Both the position numbers and the translations under genes were made by a program. From Phycisphaerae bacterium (GTDB taxonomy: Bacteria > Planctomycetota > Phycisphaerae > UBA1845 > Fen-1342): a stretch of DNA of 57,399 nt. Location: the NCBI GenBank assembly GCA_028279405.1, contig JANQNU010000046.1, positions 1-57,399 on the forward strand, in the 5' to 3' direction. The notes below the pieces were generated by a model. It was not told the origin of the DNA. It made no database searches and was given only the letters and a program-made list of their open reading frames with translations. How positions within the stretch are numbered: position 1 is the first letter of the stretch; the number at the start of each line of letters is the position of its first letter. Shown here one piece after another: positions 34,461 through 43,244 of the stretch.

Positions 34461-35227
34461 GCGACGCGCAACGCGATCACGAACGGCTCGAGCAGTTGCT
34501 GGCAGACCGTGCGACCGAGGGATTGTCGGGCGCCGACCAGGCCGAGCTTGATCGGCTCCTGTCGGATAATCCCGCTGTGGATCCGTTGGCGTTGGAATTG
34601 GCGGCAGCGGCAGCAGCACTGGCGCTCAGCGAAGGACCGGCTCAGGAACTCCCGGCGCATTTGCGAGAGAAAGTGCGTGTCGACGCTGCGCGCATTCGGC
34701 CAACGGACGCTTCGATGATCGTGGCCGCTGCGGCGCCGACCTTGAAATTGGCCTATGCAGGCTGGTGGGCGGCGGCAGCCGGGTTTGCCGTGGCGGCGGT
34801 CGGCTGGTGGTGGGCGATCGCGCCCGGTACAAGCGGATCGATCCAGAGCCGGTACGATCGGTTCGTGGAACAGACGCCCGATCTTCTGCGAGCCGAGTGG
34901 GCCGCGAACGTCGAGGACTATGCCGGCGTCACTGGCGAGGTCGTGTGGAGCGATACGCGCCAGGCTGGGTTCATGGTCTTCAAGGGCCTGCCTGCCAACG
35001 GGCAAACGCAGCAATACCAGCTCTGGATCGTCGATCCGCAGCGCGACAGGAACCCGGTCGACGGCGGCGTGTTCGATATCGTCGCGCAAAACGGAAAGGT
35101 CATCGTTGAGGTCGATCCGAAGCTCGTCGTCTCGAATCCGCAAGCGTTCGCGATCACGCTCGAACAGCCAGGCGGCGTAGTCGTTTCCGACGGCCCACTG
35201 CTGATCGTCGCCGCCCCCGAGAGCTAA
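34457..35227 (+). CDS. Anti-sigma factor, RskA type
   Basis: The protein has 256 residues, starting at ATGA within the sigma factor stop. The cytoplasmic N-terminus (residues 1-80, helical, with LLADRATEGLSGADQAELDRLL) would hold the sigma factor. One membrane helix follows (about 95-117, WWAAAAGFAVAAVGWWWAI). The outside part has the RskA domain with the hallmark GFMVFKGLPANGQTQQYQLWIVDPQRDRN. In the model family this domain responds to a surface signal and cleavage frees the sigma factor. The 314-base gap that follows contains an AT-rich stretch. Confidence 0.9.
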   Translation: MSDAQRDHERLEQLLADRATEGLSGADQAELDRLLSDNPAVDPLALELAAAAAALALSEGPAQELPAHLREKVRVDAARIRPTDASMIVAAAAPTLKLAYAGWWAAAAGFAVAAVGWWWAIAPGTSGSIQSRYDRFVEQTPDLLRAEWAANVEDYAGVTGEVVWSDTRQAGFMVFKGLPANGQTQQYQLWIVDPQRDRNPVDGGVFDIVAQNGKVIVEVDPKLVVSNPQAFAITLEQPGGVVVSDGPLLIVAAPES

Positions 35228-35541
35228 GCTCGTCGCGCGACGCCTCTCAGGACGGGCTCGTCACCCCACCATCCAAAGCCAACGGACGCATGGCCCGGCG
35301 ATGTTCAGTCGCAGGCGCAACGGCGTTCGCTCTTGCCCGGCCATTCACCAGCTCGGTGACGATTGAACCGAGTCGGTCAATCGTGTTGCGCCCGACAAAA
35401 TACAGAACCTATCGGCGATCGCGCCACAGGAGTGAAGAAAGTGCCCGCTTTCATTTATTCAGATGTTTTCATTTTACCGATAACTTCTTTAGAGACAGTA
35501 TGGATTTTGGCCGGATTGGTTCTTTGTCGGGGAGTGCGATC
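35228..35541. other. Gap with AT-rich leader before BLUF genes
   Basis: No gene was found. Bases about 35450-35515 are unusually AT-rich for this window (TTTATTCAGATG, TTTTCATTTTACC). They probably hold the promoter of the first BLUF gene, but no clean -35/-10 pair could be fixed. Confidence 0.4.
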
Positions 35542-35985
35542 ATGGCCGTTACGCAACTGGTCTACACCAGCCGATCGATGTGTGCAGTGGATGACACCGT
35601 CCTTGCGGCAATTCAAGAGGTGGCAATCCGTCACAACCGGGAGCACGACATCACGGGAATCCTGATGTACGGCGGCGGTCGCTTCATCCAGCTGCTCGAA
35701 GGCCCGCTGGATGATGTCAACGCGCTGTACGAGTGTATCGAGCGGGACGAAAGACACACGGACCTCAGCATCGTGTACCGCACGGTCGCGACAGAGCGAT
35801 ACTTCCCTGATTGGAGCATGGGCGTCGTCAACATGGCGCACGATAGCCTCGAGTTCAGCGTGCGTGAGTTGTGGAAAGAGCTGGATGTCGACAGGCTCGT
35901 GGATGCCGCCGATCATTCGGACCTGCTGATCGAGCTCTTCCGCGCCTTCCAGCGCCACGTTGCCACGATGCCGTTACTTGTCTGA
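35542..35985 (+). CDS. Short BLUF-domain blue-light photoreceptor, copy 1
   Basis: The protein has 147 residues from the ATG at 35542, with GGGGAG 7 bases upstream. It is almost wholly a BLUF (FAD-binding) domain: LVYTSR with Y8, HNREHDITGILMYGGGRFIQLLEG with N32 and Q50, and WSMGVV with W91 and M93, the residues that set the flavin hydrogen-bond switch; positions match the short cyanobacterial sensor PixD. A C-terminal helical tail of about 45 residues likely gives oligomer contacts. There is no output domain, so it must signal through a partner protein. A longer upstream frame from 35290 lacks support. A paralogue starts 198 bases after its stop. Confidence 0.92.
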   Translation: MAVTQLVYTSRSMCAVDDTVLAAIQEVAIRHNREHDITGILMYGGGRFIQLLEGPLDDVNALYECIERDERHTDLSIVYRTVATERYFPDWSMGVVNMAHDSLEFSVRELWKELDVDRLVDAADHSDLLIELFRAFQRHVATMPLLV

Positions 35986-36001
35986 GCCACCGTTGCCGAA
36001 A

Positions 36002-36059
36002 CGGCCGGCGTCGCACGGTGCCGGCAGGTGCGGCCGGCGTCGCACGGTGCCGGCAGGTG
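36002..36059. repeat. Perfect 29-bp tandem duplication between BLUF genes
   Basis: CGGCCGGCGTCGCACGGTGC with the next 9 bases forms a unit at 36002-36030, repeated exactly at 36031-36059, and a 4-base remnant CGGC follows. Each unit holds GCCGGC twice, so it can form a stem. Confidence 0.8.
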
Positions 36060-36182
36060 CGGCAGATGCCCCATTTTTCCTCATGGAGGAACTTCGCGTA
36101 TCCGATGTCCCACTGTCGGCGGGGGCGTGAGCGATTTGAACGTTTGCGAGCGGTAGTTCTTGCGCCTCAGGAGTATGTCGCG

Positions 36183-36620
36183 ATGGCCATTACGCAGTTG
36201 GTGTACACGAGCCGTGCCGCGTGCGAAATCAACGACCCGATTCTCGCCGCGATCCAGGACTCGGCTTGTCGTCATAATGAGCCGCACGGTATCACGGGGG
36301 TGTTGCTCTACGGCAGCGGCCTTTTCATCCAACTGCTTGAAGGTCCGTTAGAGGACGTAGATGCGATCTACCAGCGCATCGCGAAGGATCCCCGGCACAA
36401 CGACGTTCAGATCATTTATCGCACCTTCGCCAGCGAACGCCGATTCCCGTCCTGGAGCATGGGTGTGGTCAATATGGAGAGCACACGCGTCGAGCTCAAC
36501 GTCCGTGATTTGTGGGACGAGATCGATCTCGACGCGATCACCAATGATCAGGACTCGAACCTCTTGTTCAGGCTGTTCGACGCGTTTCAGAAGCACGTTG
36601 AAATGCCCACGCCCAACTGA
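36183..36620 (+). CDS. Short BLUF-domain blue-light photoreceptor, copy 2
   Basis: The protein has 145 residues from the ATG at 36183, with AGGAG 9 bases upstream. It keeps every BLUF key residue at the same position as its neighbour (Y8, N32, Q50, W91, M93), for example in LVYTSR, HNEPHGITGVLLYGSGLFIQ and WSMGVVNM. The two proteins are aligned without gaps over the core and diverge in the tail (EIDLDAITNDQDSNLLFRLF here). They are tandem duplicates in the same orientation. A shorter tail end (EMPTPN) suggests distinct partner binding. The light response and the partner are unknown; the ECF sigma/anti-sigma pair lies just upstream. Confidence 0.92.
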   Translation: MAITQLVYTSRAACEINDPILAAIQDSACRHNEPHGITGVLLYGSGLFIQLLEGPLEDVDAIYQRIAKDPRHNDVQIIYRTFASERRFPSWSMGVVNMESTRVELNVRDLWDEIDLDAITNDQDSNLLFRLFDAFQKHVEMPTPN

Positions 36621-36836
36621 TTGCGCTAGATTCTGCACCAGCCGGCCTTTTGCCTGCGACCGCTCGACGTGGACCGCTGCGGGAAGCGAGCGACGTTCGT
36701 CGAGGCGCATTGCCGCTCATCTCCGCTTCGGATACAACAAGCGCGTGGAACACCGCTAGACCGAGACGTCGACGGGCATGTGGGGCCTGGCCGGCGCACC
36801 CCGGCGAGATGCGATCAGCAGGAAGGAGCGTCACTC

Positions 36837-37754
36837 ATGATGTCGGACCGCGTAAAGCAGATTCTGGGCTGGTACGAGGCGGACAATCCGGGAACGCTCG
36901 CCAACATTCGCCGACTACTCGGTTCGGGCGCGCTGGCGGATACCGGATCGCTCGTGATTCTTCCCGTCGACCAGGGCTTCGAGCACGGTCCGGCCCGCAG
37001 CTTCGCCCCGAACGCACCAGGCTACAACCCGCATTATCATTTCGAGCTGGCGCTGGAAGCCGGCTGCAATGCATACGCGGCACCGCTGGGCTTCATCGAG
37101 GCCGGTGCGCGGACTTTCGCCGGCGAACTGCCGTTGATTCTCAAGGTCAACAACAACGAGTCGCTCTTCAGCGACAAGAATCCAAACCAGGCGGTCACTG
37201 CGTCGGTCGATCATGCGCTGCGGCTCGGCTGCGCCGCGATCGGCTTCACGATCTATCCCGGCTCGGCCAACGCGCAGAGCCAATACGAACAGATCAACGC
37301 GATGGCCGAGGAAGCCAAGTCGGCCGGTCTGGCCGTCGTGATGTGGAGCTACCCGCGGGGCGAGCAAATCAGCAAGGAAGGCGAGACCGCAATCGACGTC
37401 GCATGCTACGCGGCCCAGATCGCGGCCCAACTCGGGGCGCACCTGATCAAAGTGAAGCTCCCCGGCGAGAACATCGAGCAGGCCGCAGCCAAGAAAGTCT
37501 ATGAAGCGCAGCAGATTCCGATCGCGACCCAGGCCGACCGCGTCCGGCATGTGGTGCAGAGCTGCTTCGACGGGCGACGGATCGTCATCTTCTCCGGCGG
37601 TGCCAAGAAAGGCGACGACGCGGTGTACGAGGACGCTCAGGCGATCCGTGACGGCGGCGGATTCGGCTCCATCATCGGTCGCAACGCGTTCCAACGTCCG
37701 CGCGCCGAAGCCGTCAAGATGCTCCGCAAGATCATGGACATCTACAAGGCGTAG
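36837..37754 (+). CDS. Class I fructose-bisphosphate aldolase (DhnA/FbaB type)
   Basis: The protein has 305 residues from the ATG at 36837, with AAGGAG upstream (another ATG follows directly). It is a TIM-barrel aldolase of the archaeal-type class I family: ILPVDQGFEHGP near the start, AAPLGFIEAGAR, SKNPNQ-like SDKNPNQAVTASVDHALRLG, the Schiff-base lysine in HLIKVKLPGE (about K205), and IFSGGAKKGDD with GSIIGRNAFQRP for phosphate binding. It cleaves fructose 1,6-bisphosphate to the two triose phosphates. The longer frame from 36669 is unsupported. It is not obviously part of an operon. Confidence 0.93.
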   Translation: MMSDRVKQILGWYEADNPGTLANIRRLLGSGALADTGSLVILPVDQGFEHGPARSFAPNAPGYNPHYHFELALEAGCNAYAAPLGFIEAGARTFAGELPLILKVNNNESLFSDKNPNQAVTASVDHALRLGCAAIGFTIYPGSANAQSQYEQINAMAEEAKSAGLAVVMWSYPRGEQISKEGETAIDVACYAAQIAAQLGAHLIKVKLPGENIEQAAAKKVYEAQQIPIATQADRVRHVVQSCFDGRRIVIFSGGAKKGDDAVYEDAQAIRDGGGFGSIIGRNAFQRPRAEAVKMLRKIMDIYKA

Positions 37755-37795
37755 TAGCGTAACCACTGCGAATCGGCAGCCTGATTGAAAACAGC

Positions 37796-37823
37796 GGGTG
37801 CGTTCCCGTGCGGGAACACACCC
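37796..37823. terminator. Hairpin between convergent aldolase and VOC genes
   Basis: GGGTG-c-GTTCCC (37796-37807) pairs with GGGAAC-a-CACCC (37812-37823), an 11-bp stem with one mismatch and a 4-base loop. It is placed between two converging genes, but there is no T tract on either side, so termination is a suggestion. Confidence 0.5.
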
Positions 37824-37859
37824 ACTGGTCGAGTGCGCAGTGTCGAGCCGGTACCAGCC

Positions 37860-38333
37860 CTACTGGCAGTGGTCGGGGTTGTTCCCGAACGCGGCCGCCA
37901 TCCGCTCGCCGATCTGCTCGGGCGTCAAGTCTTCCTTGTGCGTCGCAATCGACCAACGTTGCCCGAAGGGGTCTTCGACAATGCCGTAGCGGTCACCCCA
38001 GAACTGGTCCGCAACCGGCATGACAACCTTCGCGCCCGCTGACGCGGCCTGCTCGAAGGCCTTGTCGACGTCCTCGACGTACAGGTGGACCGTTGCGTGG
38101 CAGCCCCCGAGATCCGTCGGCGACTTCCCCATGTCGCCCATCGCTTCCGAGAGCATCACGATCGAGTCGCCGATCCGGACTTCAGCGTACATGATCGCGC
38201 CGCCGGGGCCTGGCATTCGGCAGGTTTCCTCAGCGTTGAACGCCTGCTTGTAGAACTCGATCGCCTCTCCGGTCTTGGTCAGCGACAAGTGCGGCGTGAC
38301 CGAACGAAATCCATCGGGAGTCGGCTTGGCCAT
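37860..38333 (-). CDS. VOC-superfamily (PhnB/glyoxalase-like) protein
   Basis: The protein has 157 residues from the ATG at 38333, chosen for GGAGGAG just upstream (the frame opens at 38351). The fold marks are GFRSVTPHLSLTKTGEAIEFYKQAFNAEE, the strand VRIGDSIVMLSEAMGD, HLYVEDVDKAFEQAASAGAKVVMP and WGDRYGIVEDPFGQRWSIATHKEDL. This is the PhnB-like vicinal oxygen chelate group, whose metal site is often incomplete; here H93 region and E128-like residues are present but the catalytic set cannot be assured. The reaction is unknown. It is divergent from the S9 peptidase gene at 38658. Confidence 0.85.
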   Translation of the reverse strand: MAKPTPDGFRSVTPHLSLTKTGEAIEFYKQAFNAEETCRMPGPGGAIMYAEVRIGDSIVMLSEAMGDMGKSPTDLGGCHATVHLYVEDVDKAFEQAASAGAKVVMPVADQFWGDRYGIVEDPFGQRWSIATHKEDLTPEQIGERMAAAFGNNPDHCQ

Positions 38334-38433
38334 CAGAATCTCCTCCGTCAATCTCTCGTAATTGCTTAGAAAGGCCGCCGACCCATGCCGACCGGCCTCG
38401 AAATCCCCGCCGGCAAATCATACCGCATTCGTG

Positions 38434-38445
38434 TTGATCGATCAA
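38434..38445. promoter_or_regulatory. Palindrome TTGATCGATCAA in divergent region
   Basis: A perfect 12-bp palindrome sits within a longer inverted repeat, GTTGAT...ATCAAC (38433-38450), in the 324-base gap between the divergent VOC and S9 peptidase genes. It could be an operator for a dimeric regulator. The rest of the gap shows no gene. Confidence 0.35.
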
Positions 38446-38657
38446 TCAACTGGCTTGAGTCACCGGGTTCGGTGATCGATGGGCTTGCCGCGCGTAGCGC
38501 GGTTGCGGACAATTCGATGAGGCGAACGGACAGGTCTTTGCCCGCGCTCGACGGGATCGGCTCGATCGGGCTCGCAGCGGCGGCTGCAAACCGCATTGCT
38601 CGGCCGCCCGGGCACTGTCTGACAGGAACATTGACTCCACGACTCCGGAGGAGCCTT

Positions 38658-40781
38658 GTGCGAAAATACGGACCTACCAGGGTGCGCGCCGGGCGCGCTA
38701 TGAATCGAACTGTTACGAACATTACGGGGATGGCCGTGTTGCTCACGGTTGCGCTGGCCCGCGCGGAGGCGCCCCGGACGATCGTCCCGAATGATTACTT
38801 TTCACTGGCGGCGATCAACGAGTGTCGGCTTTCGCCCGATGGTCGGCACGTCGCGTATACGGAAACGCGCTGGGAACCACCGGCCGAGTTGCGGAATACG
38901 GACTTGTGGGTCATCAATTGTGAGACGCGTCACGCGCGACGGCTCACGTTCGACCGGGCCAATGACGCGCACCCGGTCTGGTCGCCGAGCGGCAAAACGA
39001 TCTACTTCAGCGCAGCGCGCGAGCTTCCGGGTTCGTCTGAACCGCCATACGACGGCACGATGCAGATCTGGTCCGTTTCGGTGGACGGTGGTTCGCCGCG
39101 CGCGGTGACGCGCGTCAAGGACGGGATCTCGGGTTTTCGGCTCGCGATGGACGGCAATTCGATCTACTACACGCGTTCCACCGAGCAGACGGACGACGAC
39201 CCCTTTGCCGGCTTGCGTTCGAAGTACGATTCGATCGACTTTGCGACCGGGTCGCGCTCGGTCCATACGCTCTGGCGACTCGATTTGCAGAGCTGGCGTG
39301 CCGAGCAGCTTGTCGATGAGAAGCGGTTCATTCGATCGTTTGCGGTCTCCCCCGACGAGCGCTGGATCGCGATGATCACCGGGCCCGACGCGCGGTTGAT
39401 CACGCACGAAGGGCGCTCGCGCGTCGACCTCTTCGACGTTGAGCAACGCACGCACCACACGTTGCCGGATCGGCTTTGGCGCGAGGAGGCGCCGTCGCCG
39501 AACGGTTGGCTGGAATCGCTTGCCTGGTCGAGCGACTCGGCTGCGTTGGCGTTCACCGTGATGTTCGACGGTTATCCGACCGAGGTGCTGGTCGCCGAAC
39601 GACTGGGCAGTTCTCCGACCGTCCAGCGGCTGACGCGCCCGGCGGGTGCCTTCGTCCAGGGCGGCCTGACCTGGCGGCCCGGCACACGCGATCTCTGCTT
39701 TGTCGCGGCCCATCAGGCACGGACGCGGGTCCTATCTGTGCGCGACGTGCGCGACGGACGGCACGGGACAAGTGACGTGCTCACGCCCGGCGATGTGGTT
39801 GTCAGCGCATACAGCTTCTCGCGTCAGAAGGAGGGTCCGGTTGCCGTCGTCCTCGCGACGCCGACCAGCCCCGGCGATCTTTACCAGATGAGCCGCGAGA
39901 CTCGCGAAATCAAGGCATCGTTTCCCTATCGACGGCTGACCGAGGTGAATCCACAGGTCGCGGAATGGAAGCTGCCGCAGATTTCCCTCATGGAATGGAA
40001 GAGTCGTGACGGGCGCACGGTACAAGGCGTGCTCGAGCTGCCGCCCGACTACAAGCCCGCCGATGGTCCATTGCCGACAGTGATCGAGTTGCACGGCGGC
40101 CCGACTTCCGCGACGACGTACAGCCTGCGGTTTTGGGTTTACGGGCGGACGCTTTTCGCGGCGCAGGGCTACGCGCTGCTCAGCCCCAACTACCGCGGTT
40201 CCACCGGCTACGGCGACCAGTTTCTGATCGACCTGATCGGGAACGAGAACGACATCGACGTCGCGGACATCCTGACCGGCGTCGACGCGTTGATCGAGCG
40301 TGGCATTGCGGACCCGCAGCGGCTCGGCGTCATGGGGTGGAGCAACGGTGGTTTCCTGACCAACTGTGTGATTACCCAGGACAGCCGCTTCAAAGCCGCC
40401 AGTAGCGGTGCCGGTGTGGTCGACCAGTTCATGCAGTGGGGCGAAGAGGACACACCCGGGCACGTCTTCAACTACATGCGGGGACTGCCGTGGGAACAGG
40501 CGGCGGCTTACATGTCGGCGTCGCCGGCGTACGCGCTGGACAAGGTCAAGGCAGCCACGCTCATCCACGTCGGCGCAAACGATCCGCGGGTGCCGGCGGT
40601 TCACGCGCGCTCGCTGCACCGCGCCCTGCGCGAGTATGTCGGCGTCCCGACCGAGCTGCTGACCTATCCTGGCCAGGGGCACAGCCTGAACACGTACACC
40701 TATCGCAAGGCCAAGATGGAGTGGGACCTGGCCTGGTTCGACCACTACTTGCGTGACAAGTCGCCCGACGACGAGCAATAG
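38658..40781 (+). CDS. Secreted S9 family peptidase, second copy
   Basis: The protein has 707 residues if begun at GTG 38658, favoured because GGAGGAG ends 4 bases upstream; ATG at 38700 has no such signal but would give the shorter signal peptide MNRTVTNITGMAVLLTVALA. The frame opens further up at 38385 without support. The N-terminal propeller (LSPDGRHVAYTET, WSPSGKTIYFSA, VSPDERWIAMI) precedes the hydrolase domain with S562 in GWSNGGFL, D642 in GANDPRVP and H675 in PGQGHSL. LPTVIELHGGPTSATTYSLRFW forms the oxyanion-side turn. It acts on peptides outside the inner membrane, probably like the copy at 7807-9837. Confidence 0.88.
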   Translation: MRKYGPTRVRAGRAMNRTVTNITGMAVLLTVALARAEAPRTIVPNDYFSLAAINECRLSPDGRHVAYTETRWEPPAELRNTDLWVINCETRHARRLTFDRANDAHPVWSPSGKTIYFSAARELPGSSEPPYDGTMQIWSVSVDGGSPRAVTRVKDGISGFRLAMDGNSIYYTRSTEQTDDDPFAGLRSKYDSIDFATGSRSVHTLWRLDLQSWRAEQLVDEKRFIRSFAVSPDERWIAMITGPDARLITHEGRSRVDLFDVEQRTHHTLPDRLWREEAPSPNGWLESLAWSSDSAALAFTVMFDGYPTEVLVAERLGSSPTVQRLTRPAGAFVQGGLTWRPGTRDLCFVAAHQARTRVLSVRDVRDGRHGTSDVLTPGDVVVSAYSFSRQKEGPVAVVLATPTSPGDLYQMSRETREIKASFPYRRLTEVNPQVAEWKLPQISLMEWKSRDGRTVQGVLELPPDYKPADGPLPTVIELHGGPTSATTYSLRFWVYGRTLFAAQGYALLSPNYRGSTGYGDQFLIDLIGNENDIDVADILTGVDALIERGIADPQRLGVMGWSNGGFLTNCVITQDSRFKAASSGAGVVDQFMQWGEEDTPGHVFNYMRGLPWEQAAAYMSASPAYALDKVKAATLIHVGANDPRVPAVHARSLHRALREYVGVPTELLTYPGQGHSLNTYTYRKAKMEWDLAWFDHYLRDKSPDDEQ

Positions 40782-40925
40782 CCGGGCCGTCTTTTAGCGG
40801 ATTCAGGTGCATTTGAATCATCCGATCGTCTGTTCTTGAACGCGATTCACGCTACCATCGGGCTAAGGTGCGGGCCTTGCAGGGCCGCGGACAATCGCTG
40901 TTCGGTGAGTAGCGTGGGGTGAATC

Positions 40926-41198
40926 GTGCGCGTCATGTGGCAATCGCCGGGACCGGTGTTCTGGCTCGGTCCCTTTCTGCTCGGGCTGTTCCTGATCGCG
41001 ATCGGCACACTAATCTTCGTTTTTCCCCGACTGCTCGAGTACGCGGTCGCCACACTCTTCATCATGAGCGGCGTGTCGCTCCTGGGGGTCGCGTGGAACT
41101 GGCGCGGCAGCGTCTCCTATCAGCGGGTCGACGAGCGCTGGGCGAATGTCGAGGCCCATGATCCGCCGGATCCGCCGGACCTGACACGGTTGGACTGA
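40926..41198 (+). CDS. Small two-helix membrane protein
   Basis: The protein has 90 residues. The start is GTG at 40926 or ATG at 40935. Two membrane helices span about 9-33 (VFWLGPFLLGLFLIAIGTLIFVF) and 37-56 (YAVATLFIMSGVSLLGVAWNW); a polar tail carries ERWANVEAHDPPDPPDLTRLD. No family is recognised. It precedes the ABC transporter gene by 82 bases in the same direction, so a role as an accessory membrane subunit is possible but unproven. The upstream 144-base gap shows no clear promoter. Confidence 0.65.
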   Translation: MRVMWQSPGPVFWLGPFLLGLFLIAIGTLIFVFPRLLEYAVATLFIMSGVSLLGVAWNWRGSVSYQRVDERWANVEAHDPPDPPDLTRLD

Positions 41199-41280
41199 GT
41201 GTGCGACGGTTCCAGCCGCACGAACCCGGTGTTTTCCGAGAGCGCTTGTGCAACGACGCCGGCTTCCGTAGCTTGGTGAT

Positions 41281-41976
41281 ATGCCGGTGCTCGAAATCGC
41301 CAATCTGATTAAACGGTACCCGAACCCCGACGGGGCATTCCGGACCATCGTCGATGTCCCGGCGTTTGCCATGGAGCCCGATCAGCAAACGGCGTTGTTC
41401 GGTCGTAGCGGGTCGGGTAAGACGACGTTCCTTCACCTGGTTTCCGGTATTCTGCGGTCGGATGGCGGCAGCGTTACGATCGACAACGAGACGATGAGCG
41501 CCGTCGCGGAGTCGCGGCGCGACCGTCTACGCGCGCGGGCTATCGGGTACGTCTTCCAAACCTTCAATCTGCTGTACGGACACTCGGCGCTTGAGAATGT
41601 GGAACTTGCGATGCGCTTCGGTCGCGGCGTTGACCGGACTCTGGCGCGGGAGCTGCTCGAGCGGGTGGGTCTGGCCGCTCACCTGCATCATCGCCCGAGT
41701 CAGCTCTCGGTCGGTCAGCAGCAGCGCGTCGCGGTGGCCCGCGCGCTGGCCAACCACCCGAAATTGGTCCTCGCGGACGAACCCACCGGCAGTCTCGACG
41801 AACAATCGGCTTCGGACGCCATCGCGCTGATTCGGACGCTTTGCCGCGAGAACGGCGCCGCGTTGCTGCTGGTCAGCCATGATCGATCCATCCTGGCGCA
41901 GTTCGACGATGTTCGGGATTTTTCGACCTTGAATCAGGCGGCGCCAGAGCTCTCCGTTGAGGCGGCTCCATCATGA
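41281..41976 (+). CDS. ABC transporter ATP-binding protein (MacB/LolD type)
   Basis: The protein has 231 residues. The ATG is at 41281. Walker A is GRSGSGKTT, the signature is LSVGQQQRVAVARAL, Walker B is LVLADEPTGSLDE, and the switch histidine is in LLVSHDRSIL. The short size and the neighbour permease of the FtsX class match MacB/LolD-like systems that extract lipids, lipoproteins or toxic peptides from the inner membrane. It works in the cytoplasm as a dimer with the next gene. Its stop overlaps the permease start as ATGA, which points to coupled translation and equal amounts. Confidence 0.92.
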   Translation: MPVLEIANLIKRYPNPDGAFRTIVDVPAFAMEPDQQTALFGRSGSGKTTFLHLVSGILRSDGGSVTIDNETMSAVAESRRDRLRARAIGYVFQTFNLLYGHSALENVELAMRFGRGVDRTLARELLERVGLAAHLHHRPSQLSVGQQQRVAVARALANHPKLVLADEPTGSLDEQSASDAIALIRTLCRENGAALLLVSHDRSILAQFDDVRDFSTLNQAAPELSVEAAPS

Positions 41977-43244
41977 GCATTGTTTCCGACTGGGGCACGC
42001 TGACGCACCTGGCGCGCCGCAGCCTGCGCCAGCACGCGCTCTCGACCATCGTGACGGTGTTGTCGGTAGCGCTTGCGAGCGGATTGGTCATGAGCGTGGT
42101 CGCGATCCAGACGCAGGCGCGCGACGCGTTTCAGAGCGGCACCGGTGGCTTCGACGCGGTGCTTGGCGCCCGGGGCAGCGCCGTGCAGCTCGTGCTCAAC
42201 ACGGTGTTCCACCTCGAGACCTCGCCGGGCAATATTCCGTGGTCGGACTACCAGCAATTGCTCGGGGATCGACGGGTCAAGGCCGCGATTCCCTACGCCG
42301 TCGGCGATCATTATCGCGGCTTTCGCATTGTGGGTACGACTGCATCCGTTTTCGAAGCGTTCACGAACGCAACCGGCGCTCCGTTGATGACGTTCGGGTC
42401 CGGCAGAGCGTTCGACCCGGGCCGGATGGAGGCGGTGGTCGGCAGCTATGTCGCGGACCGTACCGGACTGAGGGTCGGCGACACGTTTCACCCGAGCCAC
42501 GGCATCAGCGGGCACGGTCATGAGCACGAGTACGAATACGTCGTGGTTGGGGTAACGGCGCCGACCAACTCCCCGCTCGATCGAGTCGTCTGGATTCCGC
42601 TCGAGGGTGTCTTTCGCATGGACGGCCACGCGTTGCACGGCACCGGCGAGCCCTTCATTGCGGTTGCCGGCGAAGCAATTCCCGACGAACACAAGCAGGT
42701 CTCCAGCGTCCTGGTGAAGCTCGCCAGTCCCGCGTTTGGTGAGCAATTGTCGCGCGAGTTTAACCAGAAACGCTCCGATACGACCTTCGTTTGGCCGATT
42801 GCGTCGACGATGGCCTCGCTCTTCGACAAGATCGGCTGGGTCAATCGTGTCTTCGAGCTGGTGTCCTATTTGGTGATCATCGTCGCTACAGCTGCGATTC
42901 TTGCCAGCCTCTACAACACGATCAACGAGCGCCGCAGGGAGTTTGCAATTCTGCGGGCGTTGGGGGCGCGCCGTCAGACGGTGCTGGCGTCGATCGTGCT
43001 CGAATCAACGACCATCGCGTTTCTCGGTACCGTTGCCGGTCTGCTGGTCTATGCCCTGATCTTCGTCATTGCCGGTTGGGCTGTTCGTGACCGTACCGGT
43101 GTCGTCCTGACGATCTGGGCCTGGCACGACACCTATTGGCTGACTCCGACGCTGACCGTTGCGCTCGGTGCGTTGGCCGGCCTGGTCCCGGCGCTGAAGG
43201 CGTATGCGACCGATGTCGCGTCCAACCTCGAGCGGATTTCCTGA
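41973..43244 (+). CDS. ABC transporter permease (FtsX/MacB family)
   Basis: The protein has 423 residues. One N-terminal membrane helix (about 25-45, STIVTVLSVALASGLVMSVVA) is followed by a periplasmic MacB-type core domain and by the FtsX domain with three helices, including VFELVSYLVIIVATAAILASLYNTINERRREFAILRALGARR and VLESTTIAFLGTVAGLLVYALIFVIAGWAV. The ERRREFAILRALGA motif is the coupling loop that contacts the ATPase. It has no fused ATPase, so it works with the gene overlapping upstream. The 3' end overlaps the MutS-like gene by 41 bases in the same direction. Confidence 0.9.
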   Translation: MSIVSDWGTLTHLARRSLRQHALSTIVTVLSVALASGLVMSVVAIQTQARDAFQSGTGGFDAVLGARGSAVQLVLNTVFHLETSPGNIPWSDYQQLLGDRRVKAAIPYAVGDHYRGFRIVGTTASVFEAFTNATGAPLMTFGSGRAFDPGRMEAVVGSYVADRTGLRVGDTFHPSHGISGHGHEHEYEYVVVGVTAPTNSPLDRVVWIPLEGVFRMDGHALHGTGEPFIAVAGEAIPDEHKQVSSVLVKLASPAFGEQLSREFNQKRSDTTFVWPIASTMASLFDKIGWVNRVFELVSYLVIIVATAAILASLYNTINERRREFAILRALGARRQTVLASIVLESTTIAFLGTVAGLLVYALIFVIAGWAVRDRTGVVLTIWAWHDTYWLTPTLTVALGALAGLVPALKAYATDVASNLERIS

